A stretch of 64,000 bases of DNA, taken from the NCBI GenBank assembly GCA_017559505.1, contig JAFYSF010000038.1, positions 1 to 64,000 of the forward strand, written 5' to 3'. The DNA is from Paludibacteraceae bacterium (GTDB lineage Bacteria > Bacteroidota > Bacteroidia > Bacteroidales > Paludibacteraceae). The notes beneath the pieces were generated by a model that made no database searches, was not told the DNA's origin, and saw only the letters and a list, made by a program, of their open reading frames with translations. Below are positions 44,861-52,871 of the stretch, in pieces (the first letter of the stretch is position 1; every line of letters starts with the position of its first letter). A program made the translations under genes and the position numbers.

Positions 44861-45286
44861 TTATTTAATTTGGAAATCACCCTCGAGGATTGTTCCATCT
44901 GTTAAAGTTAAGCGGATTGTGTAAAGACCCACGCCCCATGGTGTGTTGATTGTGTAAACCTCACCAGCTACCATATTGAGGGTAGAGGTATATTTTACGC
45001 CTGAAAGCATTTCATAAATAATTATCTCCACTCTTTCATCTTCATTGCATTGTAGTGTAAGATTTGTTGAATTTTGGGAACAACTAAAAATTTTTTGTTC
45101 CATTATAATGGATTTTGGTGTGCTTATTATTATATCGCTATCAGGTGGATTAAAAATACCGCCAAACGGAGGTTGGGTTGGTGGATTGTAAGGTTTAAGT
45201 TCTACTGGGATTCCGCCATTTTGTGCAATGGCAAAACTACAAAAGAGCAACATTGCTCCGATTGTAAAAAGAATTTTCTTTTTCAT
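44861..45286 (-). CDS. Small secreted DUF3244-like protein
   Basis: A 141-residue protein starting MKKKILF at 45286; an in-frame ATG at 45367 would precede the signal peptide by 27 polar residues and would lie upstream of the inferred transcription start, so I reject it. Signal peptide about 1-21, then IPVELKPY, a proline-rich linker and one beta-sandwich unit ending in GLYTIRLTLTDG and EGDFQI. This resembles DUF3244, small secreted Bacteroidota domains similar to T9SS-type terminal domains. First gene of the protease operon. Function unknown. Confidence 0.75.
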   Translation of the reverse strand: MKKKILFTIGAMLLFCSFAIAQNGGIPVELKPYNPPTQPPFGGIFNPPDSDIIISTPKSIIMEQKIFSCSQNSTNLTLQCNEDERVEIIIYEMLSGVKYTSTLNMVAGEVYTINTPWGVGLYTIRLTLTDGTILEGDFQIK

Positions 45287-45336
45287 AGTTTTAATTGATT
45301 TAAATGTTCGACAAATGTGGGTTTGTTTATCAGGGG

Positions 45337-45368
45337 CAAATTTAGAGACTTTATTTGGACTGACCAAA
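45337..45368 (-). promoter_or_regulatory. Promoter of the C10 protease operon
   Basis: On the minus strand, TTTG (45365-45368) and TAAATTTG (45337-45344) are 20 bp apart. A perfect palindrome (45370-45383) begins one base upstream of the -33 box, the position of an activator that touches RNA polymerase, or of a repressor. Confidence 0.6.
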
Positions 45369-45369
45369 A

Positions 45370-45383
45370 TTGTGATATCACAA
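45370..45383. promoter_or_regulatory. Palindromic operator candidate, site 1
   Basis: TTGTGATATCACAA, a perfect 14-bp palindrome followed by AA. The core TGTGATATCACA with AAA after it recurs identically at 45460-45474. Its centre is about 46 bp upstream of the inferred start of the protease operon transcript. The half-site TGTGA is that of CRP/FNR-type regulators, but their spacing is normally six bases, not two. Confidence 0.6.
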
Positions 45384-45445
45384 AACGCTATTTTTAGGGG
45401 TTACTGGTTGTGTGGTTATATTGTTGTAAATCAGTAAATTGTATA

Positions 45446-45453
45446 GGGGGGGG
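45446..45453 (+). repeat. Poly-G tract (8 G)
   Basis: Eight G followed by TAGTTGTG, the same context as the tract at 12885-12893. It lies 6 bp upstream of palindrome site 2 in the control region between the protease operon and the TPR regulator. Confidence 0.55.
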
Positions 45454-45459
45454 TAGTTG

Positions 45460-45471
45460 TGTGATATCACA
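45460..45471. promoter_or_regulatory. Palindromic operator candidate, site 2
   Basis: TGTGATATCACA, identical to site 1 over 12 bp plus the three following A. It is 89 bp from site 1 and centred about 68 bp upstream of the inferred start of the plus-strand transcript from the promoter at 45497. Confidence 0.55.
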
Positions 45472-45496
45472 AAATGATTTTGGGAGTGTGAAAAAG

Positions 45497-45527
45497 TTGA
45501 TTTTTAGTGAATATTTTAGTAATTTTG
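45497..45527 (+). promoter_or_regulatory. Promoter toward the TPR-HTH regulator
   Basis: TTG at 45497-45499 and TAATTTTG at 45520-45527, 20 bp apart. The gene starts at 45914, so the leader would be about 380 nt and would include the repeat elements at 45553-45690 and 45746-45808. Confidence 0.5.
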
Positions 45528-45552
45528 CATTGGTAATTTTATTTCTCATAAA

Positions 45553-45690
45553 TTAACGTGAGTTCGATATAATTTTATCTCTCACGGAATTATATTTATC
45601 TCTCACGGAATTTTTTTTTTCTCACGGAACCGAAGGTCTTTGAGTGTAGCGATAAAATACACGGAACTCACGGAACTCACGGAATTTACT
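45553..45690 (-). repeat. Inverted-end repeat element, copy 3 (right end, reversed)
   Basis: Begins with TTAACGTGAGTTCGATATAA, the exact reverse complement of the right ends at 60194-60213 and 61754-61773. It continues with TTTTATCTCTCACGGAA, repeated CACGGAA units and TCTTTGAG..GCGATAAAAT, all matching the inside of the 59907-60213 element. The left end is not recognisable. Confidence 0.65.
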
Positions 45691-45745
45691 CCTTCGGAGT
45701 GTTTGTCTCACAAATCTCATAAATTATCACAAAAAATAATTTTGT

Positions 45746-45808
45746 CCCACAAATCTCACAAATTATCACGAATCATATAAAATTGTGAAAATTTGTGTCT
45801 TTTGTGGG
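45746..45808. repeat. Palindromic CCCACAAAT element
   Basis: A 63-bp imperfect inverted repeat. The left arm starts CCCACAAATCTCACAAATT and the right arm, read in reverse, starts CCCACAAAAGACACAAATT. A half copy (CACAAATTATCACAAAT) follows at 45853-45879. Same family as 56217-56280. Confidence 0.6.
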
Positions 45809-45913
45809 CGGAAAAATCAATGTTGTTAGGAAAAATTGTGGAGCGTTTAATTTACCCATAAATATCACAAATTATCACAAATCATTATTAAGTTTGTAAA
45901 TACCTATATACGT

Positions 45914-47290
45914 ATGAAAAATTATTTGGTAATTGTTATTCTGTTGTTGGCTATTGTTGCAGGATGCAATAAGAAAGAGCCATTAGACCCGAAAGAAGAT
46001 TATATATTGATGCGCACATTTGAATTTGCACAAAGACAAAAATCTGATAGTATAGATATTGGTGCGTTAGAAAATTATGCAATTGTGTATGATGAAAAAA
46101 ATGCAAAAAATAAATTGTGTTTATGTGATGCTTTGATTGGGTACAAATTGTTTATAGAAGGGAATTTTGATAAATCATTAATATATTTGAAAAAAGCTGA
46201 GGCAAATTTGCAATATTATGATTCTATATCTGCATTTGTATATTCTATGATAGTTAGTAATACAATGACTACAGATACTATACTTGCTCTTAGTTATGCA
46301 AAAAAAGCGTTAGAAAAAGATTTGGAGTATAATAATTTGAGGCGATTACCTTATTCATATATGGATTTGAGCCTATTATCGAAAGGCGATTCGGCACGAT
46401 ATTATTTAGAGAAGAGCCTTGAATATTTTGATGATTGGGGTGATAATGTTGTGAAATGTAAGTATGCATGGTGGCATCGAGATGAATTGCATCCCGACAC
46501 AATGATAGCATACGCCAAACCATGTTATGATAGTATATTTTATACAGGACATGCACGTATATTGGCAGAGGCGTATTTGAGAAAGGGTGAGCCTGATAGT
46601 GCGTTGGAATATATAGAACATGTAGCACGGGGAAAGTTTTTTAAGCCCGATTATTATTACTATAATTCTCGTAGATTATCGCAATTAGGCAAACATGAAG
46701 AGGCAAATAAAAGTTGGGAAGAGGCATATTATTTGCAGAGAGAGGAAGCTTTATTTATGTTCAGTCAACGACTTGGGGCGATAAATGGAGAATATGATTT
46801 GCTGAATGAGGAGTTGGAAAACGAGAAAGAGAAGTCGAGAATGAGAGGGGTGTATAATGTGGTGTTGTTGATTGTGATTGGGTGTTTGTTGGTGGCTATT
46901 GTTCTTATTTTCAGATATAAGAAGAATATTGGTCGGTTGGAAGAGGAAATTGTGAGGCGGAAAGAGAGATTTAATACTCTGTTTGAACAATATAAGGAGG
47001 GGTATAATTTGGATAGAGATACTGTTTTTGCGGATGCGAGAGAGAATTTGTCGGCATTGAAAGACGATTATCCGAAATTGACAAATACGGATTTGGCTAT
47101 TGTCTGGTTGATGTTTATGAATTGTGATAAGGAAAATTTGTGCAAGTTGATGAACATTTCGACGAGATATTATTATAATAGGCGTTCGATTATACAGCAA
47201 GTGTTAGGCTTCCAATTCGAAGATACAAAAGGTGGTCAAAAACGATTAGAGCAATTAGTGAAAAAGTATATTATAATGCGCGACAAATGA
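45914..47290 (+). CDS. Membrane-spanning TPR sensor with C-terminal HTH domain
   Basis: A 458-residue protein. The N-terminus is a lipoprotein-like signal (VAGC, Cys about 18). Residues about 30-290 form helical TPR-like pairs (for example YLRKGEPDSALEYIE and RLSQLGKHEEANKSWEEAY). A coiled segment leads to one membrane helix (about 313-336), then a basic coiled coil and a C-terminal domain (about 385-430) reading LTNTDLAIVWLMFMNC..NLCKLMNISTRYYYNRRSI. That is the layout of the HTH ends of Bacteroidota TPR regulators. It would hold TPRs in the periplasm and DNA-binding helices in the cytoplasm, a one-component membrane regulator. It is divergent from the protease operon across a control region with twin palindromes, so it may regulate that operon (inference). 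Confidence 0.75.
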   Translation: MKNYLVIVILLLAIVAGCNKKEPLDPKEDYILMRTFEFAQRQKSDSIDIGALENYAIVYDEKNAKNKLCLCDALIGYKLFIEGNFDKSLIYLKKAEANLQYYDSISAFVYSMIVSNTMTTDTILALSYAKKALEKDLEYNNLRRLPYSYMDLSLLSKGDSARYYLEKSLEYFDDWGDNVVKCKYAWWHRDELHPDTMIAYAKPCYDSIFYTGHARILAEAYLRKGEPDSALEYIEHVARGKFFKPDYYYYNSRRLSQLGKHEEANKSWEEAYYLQREEALFMFSQRLGAINGEYDLLNEELENEKEKSRMRGVYNVVLLIVIGCLLVAIVLIFRYKKNIGRLEEEIVRRKERFNTLFEQYKEGYNLDRDTVFADARENLSALKDDYPKLTNTDLAIVWLMFMNCDKENLCKLMNISTRYYYNRRSIIQQVLGFQFEDTKGGQKRLEQLVKKYIIMRDK

Positions 47291-47397
47291 TGCAGGGTTT
47301 TTACTCGCTTTGCTCGTATCAACGGTCAACAGACGACAGTCGGATTTTTTACTCCCTTACTCGTGCGGACGAACGAGCCGTGCGTCCCTACTATATC

Positions 47398-47449
47398 GCC
47401 CACAGATAACACAGATTACCCTCCGGATTTTTATATTGAACTGATGTTT
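47398..47449 (-). repeat. Inverted-end repeat element, copy 4 (left end, reversed)
   Basis: The minus strand reads AACATCAGTTCAATATAAAA then ATCCGGAGGGTAATCTGTGT, almost identical to the left end of the element at 59907. The neighbouring 47300-47397 carries ACTCGCTTTGCTCGTATCAA-type sequence and no gene. Confidence 0.65.
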
Positions 47450-47491
47450 ATTAAATTTGTGAAATTCGTGTAATTTGTGGGCAGAAAAAAT

Positions 47492-47527
47492 AAAAGGCTA
47501 CATATCAGTGCGATCTGTAGCCTTTTT
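47492..47527. terminator. Bidirectional terminator between convergent genes
   Basis: Perfect 11-bp arms AAAAGGCTACA (47492-47502) and TGTAGCCTTTT (47516-47526), flanked by A-run and T-run. It serves the TPR regulator gene on the plus strand and the LTD protein gene on the minus strand. Confidence 0.85.
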
Positions 47528-47533
47528 TCTATT

Positions 47534-49273
47534 TTATATCTTAATACAAATAAATTTCCGAGTAATTTTGTCCCCATTCGTATGTATAGCTTGCACAACA
47601 AGCACATAAAGTCCAGCCTGAACTATTGAATTATCCTTTGTTGTGCCATTCCAAATGGTATAACCTTGTGGGCTAATTAGTTTGTTGTCTATTATGCGAC
47701 TGACGTGCACCCCATGCCGTGTGTAGGCGTCAATGGTTAGGGTATATCCTGCTTCGGGCAAGTTGTGGTTGATTGTTAGATAATCACAATCTCCGTCATT
47801 GTCGGGCGAAAATGTTGTGTTCTCCACCCAGAAGTATTTGTCCGACTGCGAGTTATTCGTGTTTATGGTTTGCGAATTTATCCACCCAGCTGTGTTGTGC
47901 GATGCCGAACTATGCCAATTCCTTGCCTCTTGTGTCAAGCCCATTGGGTCTATGCGTTCGAGTGATATATCGTGCAAGTCAGTCAGCAATGGGTGGTGCC
48001 ACGAGTCTGAATAGTGCACCTCATCAATTACAATACCTCCTCGATCAGAAAGCACGAGTGTGCCACCTGATGCTGCCATTGATGGTAGGGTTGATGTTAT
48101 GTAGATTGATTCTTGGTTAATGCCTAATGGACAGTTTATTGCGCTTGTGTCGGGCGATATTACTGCATATTGTCGTGGCGGTATAATTTTGCTTGAATTG
48201 CAAAAAAGTTTCGAGTTTTTGAGGTCGCCATTTTCATCTCTATTCGAAAGCATAAGCCTATTAAGGTCGATGTAGAAATCGCTATTATTGTACAACTCGA
48301 TAAATTTACTATTCCCGTCGCTAATATATGGCATCAATTCGTTGAAAATTACATCCATATACTGCGCTTGGCGTGGCAGTGCAAGGCTGATTGTTGTGTC
48401 TGGCATACTCCATCCGCTTATGCAACTGAAATTGTAAAATGAAATATCTATTGAGTTCATTGAGTCAAGTGCTTCTGCAAGGTGCAAATTGAGTGTTTCT
48501 CGTTGTGGCTCAACCCAATCGAGTGATTTTATTGCATTGCCAGATATCTCTATATTTTCATGTAAATCAGCAATATCTATTTGCATTGGTTTGTTGAAAT
48601 CTATTTGAACAGAGCGTGAGTCGTTAATCCCCAAGCCTATTATGCGCGGAGTCAAATCGTCGGGCAACGAGCATGCTGTGCTGTTTCTTTCAGCAGGAGT
48701 TCCACCACGAGGGTCAATGGATGGTATCCATGTTGTAGAGTTAGATAGTGGGTTGGTTGCATCTCGGCGTTCAAGCGACCAACCTCCATCTGCCTTGAAT
48801 GGCTCTGACTTATACCAATCCGAGGTGTATTCTACAAACGAGATTATCTGGTCGTTTTTGTCTTTGATTATTAGCATGTTCCCATCGTTGTTTAGTGCTG
48901 GCATCGATCCCACTACGCATATTTTGTCGGTTATGGCAATGAGTTCGCTCATTGCGCTTTGTGAGCAAATAACTACATATTCCTGAGCTTCAAGGGTGTA
49001 ATCTTTGAATGTCCCTGTTTTTGAAGGCGTACTTATTTTGCAACCCTCCAATGCGATAGCCCTATCTGTTGTGTTATAAATCTCCACCCATTCCACTTCT
49101 GGCAGTTCCACCGATGGATTAGGTTTAGCCATAATTTCGGTTATAACTATATCTCCTCGTTCAATAATTTCAGTGCTTTTTCCCACTTTTTTGTCATCGA
49201 AAAATGCCTCGTATAATTGAGCGGACATATAGTGTGAGAGTAGTAGTAAACAGATAATTAAGATTTTTTTCAT
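47534..49273 (-). CDS. Secreted lamin-tail-domain protein with CHU_C/FlgD-like C-terminus
   Basis: A 579-residue protein. Signal peptide about 1-18 (ending MSAQ), then a lamin-tail (LTD) domain (about 42-155, DIVITEIMAKPNP and EWVEIYNTTDRAIALEGCKI), Ig-like stretches, a second LTD-like unit (about 310-420, VIFNELMPYISDGNSKFIEL) and a C-terminal unit (about 495-579) with FSPDNDGDCDYL, IWNGTTKD and GLYVLVV. The last matches the gliding-motility-associated CHU_C domain, a T9SS type B signal. LTD domains on bacterial exoproteins are thought to aid attachment. Convergent with the TPR regulator and divergent from asd. Confidence 0.88.
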   Translation of the reverse strand: MKKILIICLLLLSHYMSAQLYEAFFDDKKVGKSTEIIERGDIVITEIMAKPNPSVELPEVEWVEIYNTTDRAIALEGCKISTPSKTGTFKDYTLEAQEYVVICSQSAMSELIAITDKICVVGSMPALNNDGNMLIIKDKNDQIISFVEYTSDWYKSEPFKADGGWSLERRDATNPLSNSTTWIPSIDPRGGTPAERNSTACSLPDDLTPRIIGLGINDSRSVQIDFNKPMQIDIADLHENIEISGNAIKSLDWVEPQRETLNLHLAEALDSMNSIDISFYNFSCISGWSMPDTTISLALPRQAQYMDVIFNELMPYISDGNSKFIELYNNSDFYIDLNRLMLSNRDENGDLKNSKLFCNSSKIIPPRQYAVISPDTSAINCPLGINQESIYITSTLPSMAASGGTLVLSDRGGIVIDEVHYSDSWHHPLLTDLHDISLERIDPMGLTQEARNWHSSASHNTAGWINSQTINTNNSQSDKYFWVENTTFSPDNDGDCDYLTINHNLPEAGYTLTIDAYTRHGVHVSRIIDNKLISPQGYTIWNGTTKDNSIVQAGLYVLVVQAIHTNGDKITRKFICIKI

Positions 49274-49281
49274 AAACGTTT

Positions 49282-49311
49282 TTGTATGTGAATTTTTTTT
49301 CTTAATTTTGC
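49282..49311 (+). promoter_or_regulatory. Promoter of asd
   Basis: TTTG at 49282-49285 and TAATTTTG at 49304-49311, 18 bp apart; inferred start near 49318, giving a leader of about 78 nt. The opposing minus-strand promoter lies inside this leader. Confidence 0.6.
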
Positions 49312-49347
49312 AACGTGGTGTTTTGTGCCACGAGCAAAAAATATATG

Positions 49348-49378
49348 CAAAAGTATAAAAAAATAATTGATTAACAAA
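49348..49378 (-). promoter_or_regulatory. Promoter of the LTD protein gene
   Basis: On the minus strand, TTTG (49375-49378) and TACTTTTG (49348-49355), 19 bp apart. The inferred start near 49341 means this transcript crosses the asd promoter, so the two transcripts overlap by about 20 nt at their 5' ends. Confidence 0.55.
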
Positions 49379-49395
49379 ATTTAATATAACTTACT

Positions 49396-50400
49396 ATGAG
49401 AGTGGCAATTGTGGGCGCAAGCGGCGCCGTAGGTCAAGAGTTTTTGCGAGTGTTAGCAGAACGTAATTTCCCTATTTCTGAATTGAAATTGTTTGGTTCT
49501 TCGCGCAGTGCAGGTCGTGAATATGAATTTTGTGGCAAAAAAATCAAAGTTCAAGAGTTGCGTCATGGCGATGATTTCAAAGATTTGGATATTGTTTTCA
49601 CCTCTGCTGGTGGATCTATTTCGCAAGAATATGCCGAAGATATTACTCGTTTCGGTGCTGTTATGATCGACAATTCGAGTGCCTTCCGTATGGACGAAGA
49701 TGTGCCATTGGTTGTGCCTGAAGTCAATGCTGAGGATGCCTTGAATCGTCCTCGCAATATCATTGCTAATCCTAATTGCACTACAATTCAAATGGTTGTG
49801 GCGTTGAAAGCTATCGAGGATTTGTCTCACATCCGTCGTGTGCATGTTTCTACCTATCAAGCTGCATCGGGTGCTGGTGCCACTGCTATGGCTGAGTTGG
49901 AACAACAATATCGCGAAGTGTTAGCTGGCGAGCCTGTCACTGTCGATAAATTTGCTTATCAATTGGCTTACAATCTTATCCCTCAAGTCGATGTGTTTAT
50001 GGATAATGGCTACACAAAAGAGGAGATGAAGATGTACAACGAAACTCGCAAAATCATGCACTCTGACATTCAAGTGAGTGCTATGTGTGTGCGTGTGCCA
50101 TCGTTGCGTGCTCACTCTGAGTCTATTTGGGTCGAAACCGAGCGTCATATCTCTGTAGCTGAGGCTCGTGAAGCTTTCGAAAAGGCTGAAGGCGTAGTGG
50201 TTATGGACAATCCTGCTCAAAAAGAATATCCAATGCCTCTCTTCCTTTCTGGCAAAGATCCTGTATATGTGGGTCGTATCCGTGAGGATTTGAGTAATCC
50301 TAATGGTTTGACTTTCTGGAGCGTAAGCGACCAAATCAAAAAAGGTGCAGCCCTCAATGCTGTGCAAATTGCAGAATACTTAATTTCAAGGAACAAGTAA
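49396..50400 (+). CDS. asd: Aspartate-semialdehyde dehydrogenase
   Basis: A 334-residue enzyme that reduces aspartyl phosphate to aspartate semialdehyde with NADPH, the branch point to lysine/diaminopimelate, threonine and methionine. The N-terminal Rossmann motif [14 protein letters not shown] (7-20) binds NADPH, C128 in NPNCTT is the acyl-forming nucleophile, and the substrate-binding HSESIW region with a nearby [10 protein letters not shown] arginine is intact. Length and motifs match the bacterial Asd type. It is monocistronic here with its own promoter. Confidence 0.96.
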   Translation: MRVAIVGASGAVGQEFLRVLAERNFPISELKLFGSSRSAGREYEFCGKKIKVQELRHGDDFKDLDIVFTSAGGSISQEYAEDITRFGAVMIDNSSAFRMDEDVPLVVPEVNAEDALNRPRNIIANPNCTTIQMVVALKAIEDLSHIRRVHVSTYQAASGAGATAMAELEQQYREVLAGEPVTVDKFAYQLAYNLIPQVDVFMDNGYTKEEMKMYNETRKIMHSDIQVSAMCVRVPSLRAHSESIWVETERHISVAEAREAFEKAEGVVVMDNPAQKEYPMPLFLSGKDPVYVGRIREDLSNPNGLTFWSVSDQIKKGAALNAVQIAEYLISRNK

Positions 50401-50503
50401 TAGGGAATAAGGAATAAGGCATAGGGGGTATTTTTCAATATGTCTTTGTTGGCGAGATTTTGCTTTGCAAAAGCGAGACCATTATGAAGAGAAAAATATG
50501 TTC

Positions 50504-50524
50504 TTATGTCATTCTGTCTAAAAA
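50504..50524 (-). repeat. 21-bp dispersed repeat, copy 2
   Basis: Inverted identical copy of 2105-2125. It ends 10 bp before the ATG of the TlpA-like lipoprotein and so lies in its translation-initiation region. Confidence 0.6.
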
Positions 50525-50534
50525 AATAAAAATT

Positions 50535-51593
50535 ATGAAAAAAATATTATTCTCGGCATTAGCAATGCTTTTGTTGGTGGCTTGTAATCAAGCTCCAAAG
50601 GGTTATAAAATCACAGGTACTCTTGATACTGAAGAGTTTGATGGTAATTGGGTCTATTTGGCTGAAACTTTGCGTAAACTCGCCACTGAACCTATTGATA
50701 GCGCACAAATCGTTGATGGCAAATTCGAAATGCAAGGTGTTGCTGCCGAGCCTTTGATGGCTGTGGCTGTTATCACTGACGAGAATCGCCAAATGACCGA
50801 ACATGGTGTAGGTACATACTTCATTCTCGAAAATGGCAATATCTCTATGCACGTTGACACTGCTTTTGCCATGACTGCCAAAGGCACTGATTTCAATCGT
50901 GTATATGCTGAATATGACTCGGTTATTATGTCGTATGACTCTATTTGTGCCGAAATTAGCGAAAGAGATATAACTACTGCCGAAAAATTTGAAGTAATAG
51001 TTGAGGCTCGTAAAAATTATAAAGAAACTCTCAAAAATTTAATTTTGCCGTATGTCGCAACTCAACCTGCTCAAAAGCTTGTGAAGGATGTTAAGCATCT
51101 TTATTCAAACGAAGAGTTGGCTGTTTTGCTTCCTGCCGATACAACAGCTAAAGCTCGTTCTATCGAACAGCCTTATATGGCAGTAGGTAGTTATTTGTCT
51201 GACGAGGCTACTCCAAATGCTGCTGGCGACACTATTCGTTGGATGGATATTGTTTCTAATCACGATTACACTTTGATTGACTTTTGGGCTTCATGGTGTG
51301 GACCATGTATGCGTTCTATGCCTGGGCTTAAAGAGTTGTATGCCGAACATTCTGGCGAACACTTCGAAATTATAGGTATCTCATTGGATAATAATCGTGA
51401 AAGATGGCTTGGTGCTATTGAGAGCAAAGAACTTGTTTGGGTGCAACTTTCTAACCTTATGTTCTGGGACGAGCCAATGGTGAAACGCTTCGAAATCCCT
51501 TACATCCCATCGACTATGTTGGTCGACCGCGAAGGCAAAATCATCATCCGTAACCCTAATCACGACGAGTTGGCTATATATTTAGCACGATGA
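50535..51593 (+). CDS. TlpA-like thioredoxin-fold lipoprotein (DUF4369 type)
   Basis: I start at ATG 50535, where a lipoprotein signal begins (MKKILF, lipobox LLVAC, Cys about 16); upstream in-frame codons encode a polar stretch that would disrupt it. 352 residues. The N-terminal half (about 20-140) is a beta-rich DUF4369-like domain starting YKITGTLD; the C-terminal half (about 225-352) is a thioredoxin fold with the CxxC motif WCGPC (C255, C258) and the cis-proline IPYIPSTMLVD. Such proteins are periplasm-facing thiol-disulfide oxidoreductases or reductases common in Bacteroidota. Partner proteins unknown. Confidence 0.92.
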   Translation: MKKILFSALAMLLLVACNQAPKGYKITGTLDTEEFDGNWVYLAETLRKLATEPIDSAQIVDGKFEMQGVAAEPLMAVAVITDENRQMTEHGVGTYFILENGNISMHVDTAFAMTAKGTDFNRVYAEYDSVIMSYDSICAEISERDITTAEKFEVIVEARKNYKETLKNLILPYVATQPAQKLVKDVKHLYSNEELAVLLPADTTAKARSIEQPYMAVGSYLSDEATPNAAGDTIRWMDIVSNHDYTLIDFWASWCGPCMRSMPGLKELYAEHSGEHFEIIGISLDNNRERWLGAIESKELVWVQLSNLMFWDEPMVKRFEIPYIPSTMLVDREGKIIIRNPNHDELAIYLAR

Positions 51594-51689
51594 TTGGACT
51601 TGACCCTATCCATTTTCGAATGTTACTTCCGCTTCGGCATTGAATCTTATTCTTAGAATACAAAGTAGAAACAATAAAACACAGCGACT

Positions 51690-52775
51690 ATGAAAAAGGT
51701 GTTATTTCTTCTAATCATATTATCGCTAACTATTGCGACTTTTGCATACGAAGCACAAATAAATGGTATTTATTATAATTTTAACCATGTTGCTCAAACC
51801 GCTACAGTAAGTCATGATGTCTTTGCTTATGAAGAAGGTGATGGTTTGGATGCATATTCATACACTCAAACCGAAATTATAATCCCGGAAGTAATATTGT
51901 ATAAAGGAAAGGAGTATCAAGTTACAACTATTGGCGAATCTGCATTTTATTATGCTCGAGCACTTAAAAGTGTAACTCTTCCAAAAACTATCAATAAAAT
52001 TGACAAATATGTTTTTTATGGCTGCTCTTCACTTGAGCAGATAATCATAGATGAAAATAATTCTAATTTTAAATCAATAAATAACATATTATACGATAAA
52101 GAAATAACTACACTACTTGTTTGTCCTGCAACTAAAACTGAGGTTATTATTCCGAATAGTGTAACTAAAATTGCTGAAGGCGCATTCTTTTATTGTACAA
52201 ACCTTTCAGAAATAATAATTCCAAATTCTGTAACTTGTATTGATCATGATGCTTTTATTGATTGCCATTCTTTAGTTTCAATTGTAATACCAAATTCAGT
52301 AACTACAATAGGATTAGATGCATTTATTGCTTGCACCTCTCTTGAGTCAATTGAAATTCCGTCTTCAATAACAAAAATAGGGTTAGGTACATTTTATTTT
52401 TGCAAATCACTAAAATCTATCAAACTGCCAAATTCAATAACAGAAATAGGCGGTTGGGCTTTTGAAAATTGTCAAGCTCTTAATTCTATTGTAATTCCAC
52501 ATTCAGTGCAAAAAATTGGAGCAAGAGCTTTTGCTGCATGTTCTGCTCTTAAAGAAATAACTTGTCATAGTATTACTCCTCCTGACGCTATAAACATCTT
52601 AGCCGATTATGAAACTTGCTCTCTTGTTGTACCTAAAGGAACTTTAAATTATTATAAAAATCATGAAGAATGGGGTAAATTTAGAAATATACAAGAAACT
52701 TCGAAAATAGACTATAATTCTATTGTTATGAAACTCAAAATAATATCTTCTATGATGCAAAATCTCATTTATTGA
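51690..52775 (+). CDS. BspA-like leucine-rich repeat protein (LRR_5)
   Basis: A 361-residue secreted protein: signal peptide about 1-19, then an Ig-like start and about eight BspA-type leucine-rich repeats (about 80-300), each with a VIPNSVTxIGxxAFxxCxSL-like consensus. It ends soon after the last repeat and the usual cap (LVVPKGTLNYYKNH), without the T9SS domain that normally follows in Bacteroidota BspA proteins. I looked in the other frames downstream for a lost sorting domain and found none. BspA-like proteins bind host matrix or other cells; without a visible anchor this one may be periplasmic, freely secreted or partial. Confidence 0.85.
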   Translation: MKKVLFLLIILSLTIATFAYEAQINGIYYNFNHVAQTATVSHDVFAYEEGDGLDAYSYTQTEIIIPEVILYKGKEYQVTTIGESAFYYARALKSVTLPKTINKIDKYVFYGCSSLEQIIIDENNSNFKSINNILYDKEITTLLVCPATKTEVIIPNSVTKIAEGAFFYCTNLSEIIIPNSVTCIDHDAFIDCHSLVSIVIPNSVTTIGLDAFIACTSLESIEIPSSITKIGLGTFYFCKSLKSIKLPNSITEIGGWAFENCQALNSIVIPHSVQKIGARAFAACSALKEITCHSITPPDAINILADYETCSLVVPKGTLNYYKNHEEWGKFRNIQETSKIDYNSIVMKLKIISSMMQNLIY

Positions 52776-52871
52776 TATTTATGAAAAAGTTAAATTGTTA
52801 TATACTATGCAAAATCAATTATTGCAATTTGTAGGAGAAAATATACAATCTTGCTGTCTTAAAATAAAAAA

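Noticed and set aside
44861..45367. Longer start at 45367 for the DUF3244-like gene
   Set aside because: It would add 27 polar residues before a clear signal peptide and lie upstream of the inferred transcription start.
47398..47449. Decayed gene fragment downstream of the TPR regulator
   Set aside because: The sequence is explained by the reversed left end of the inverted-end repeat family.
50460..51593. Upstream starts (50460, 50484) for the TlpA-like lipoprotein
   Set aside because: They would place 17-25 polar residues before the lipoprotein signal; the ATG at 50535 gives a normal signal and lipobox.
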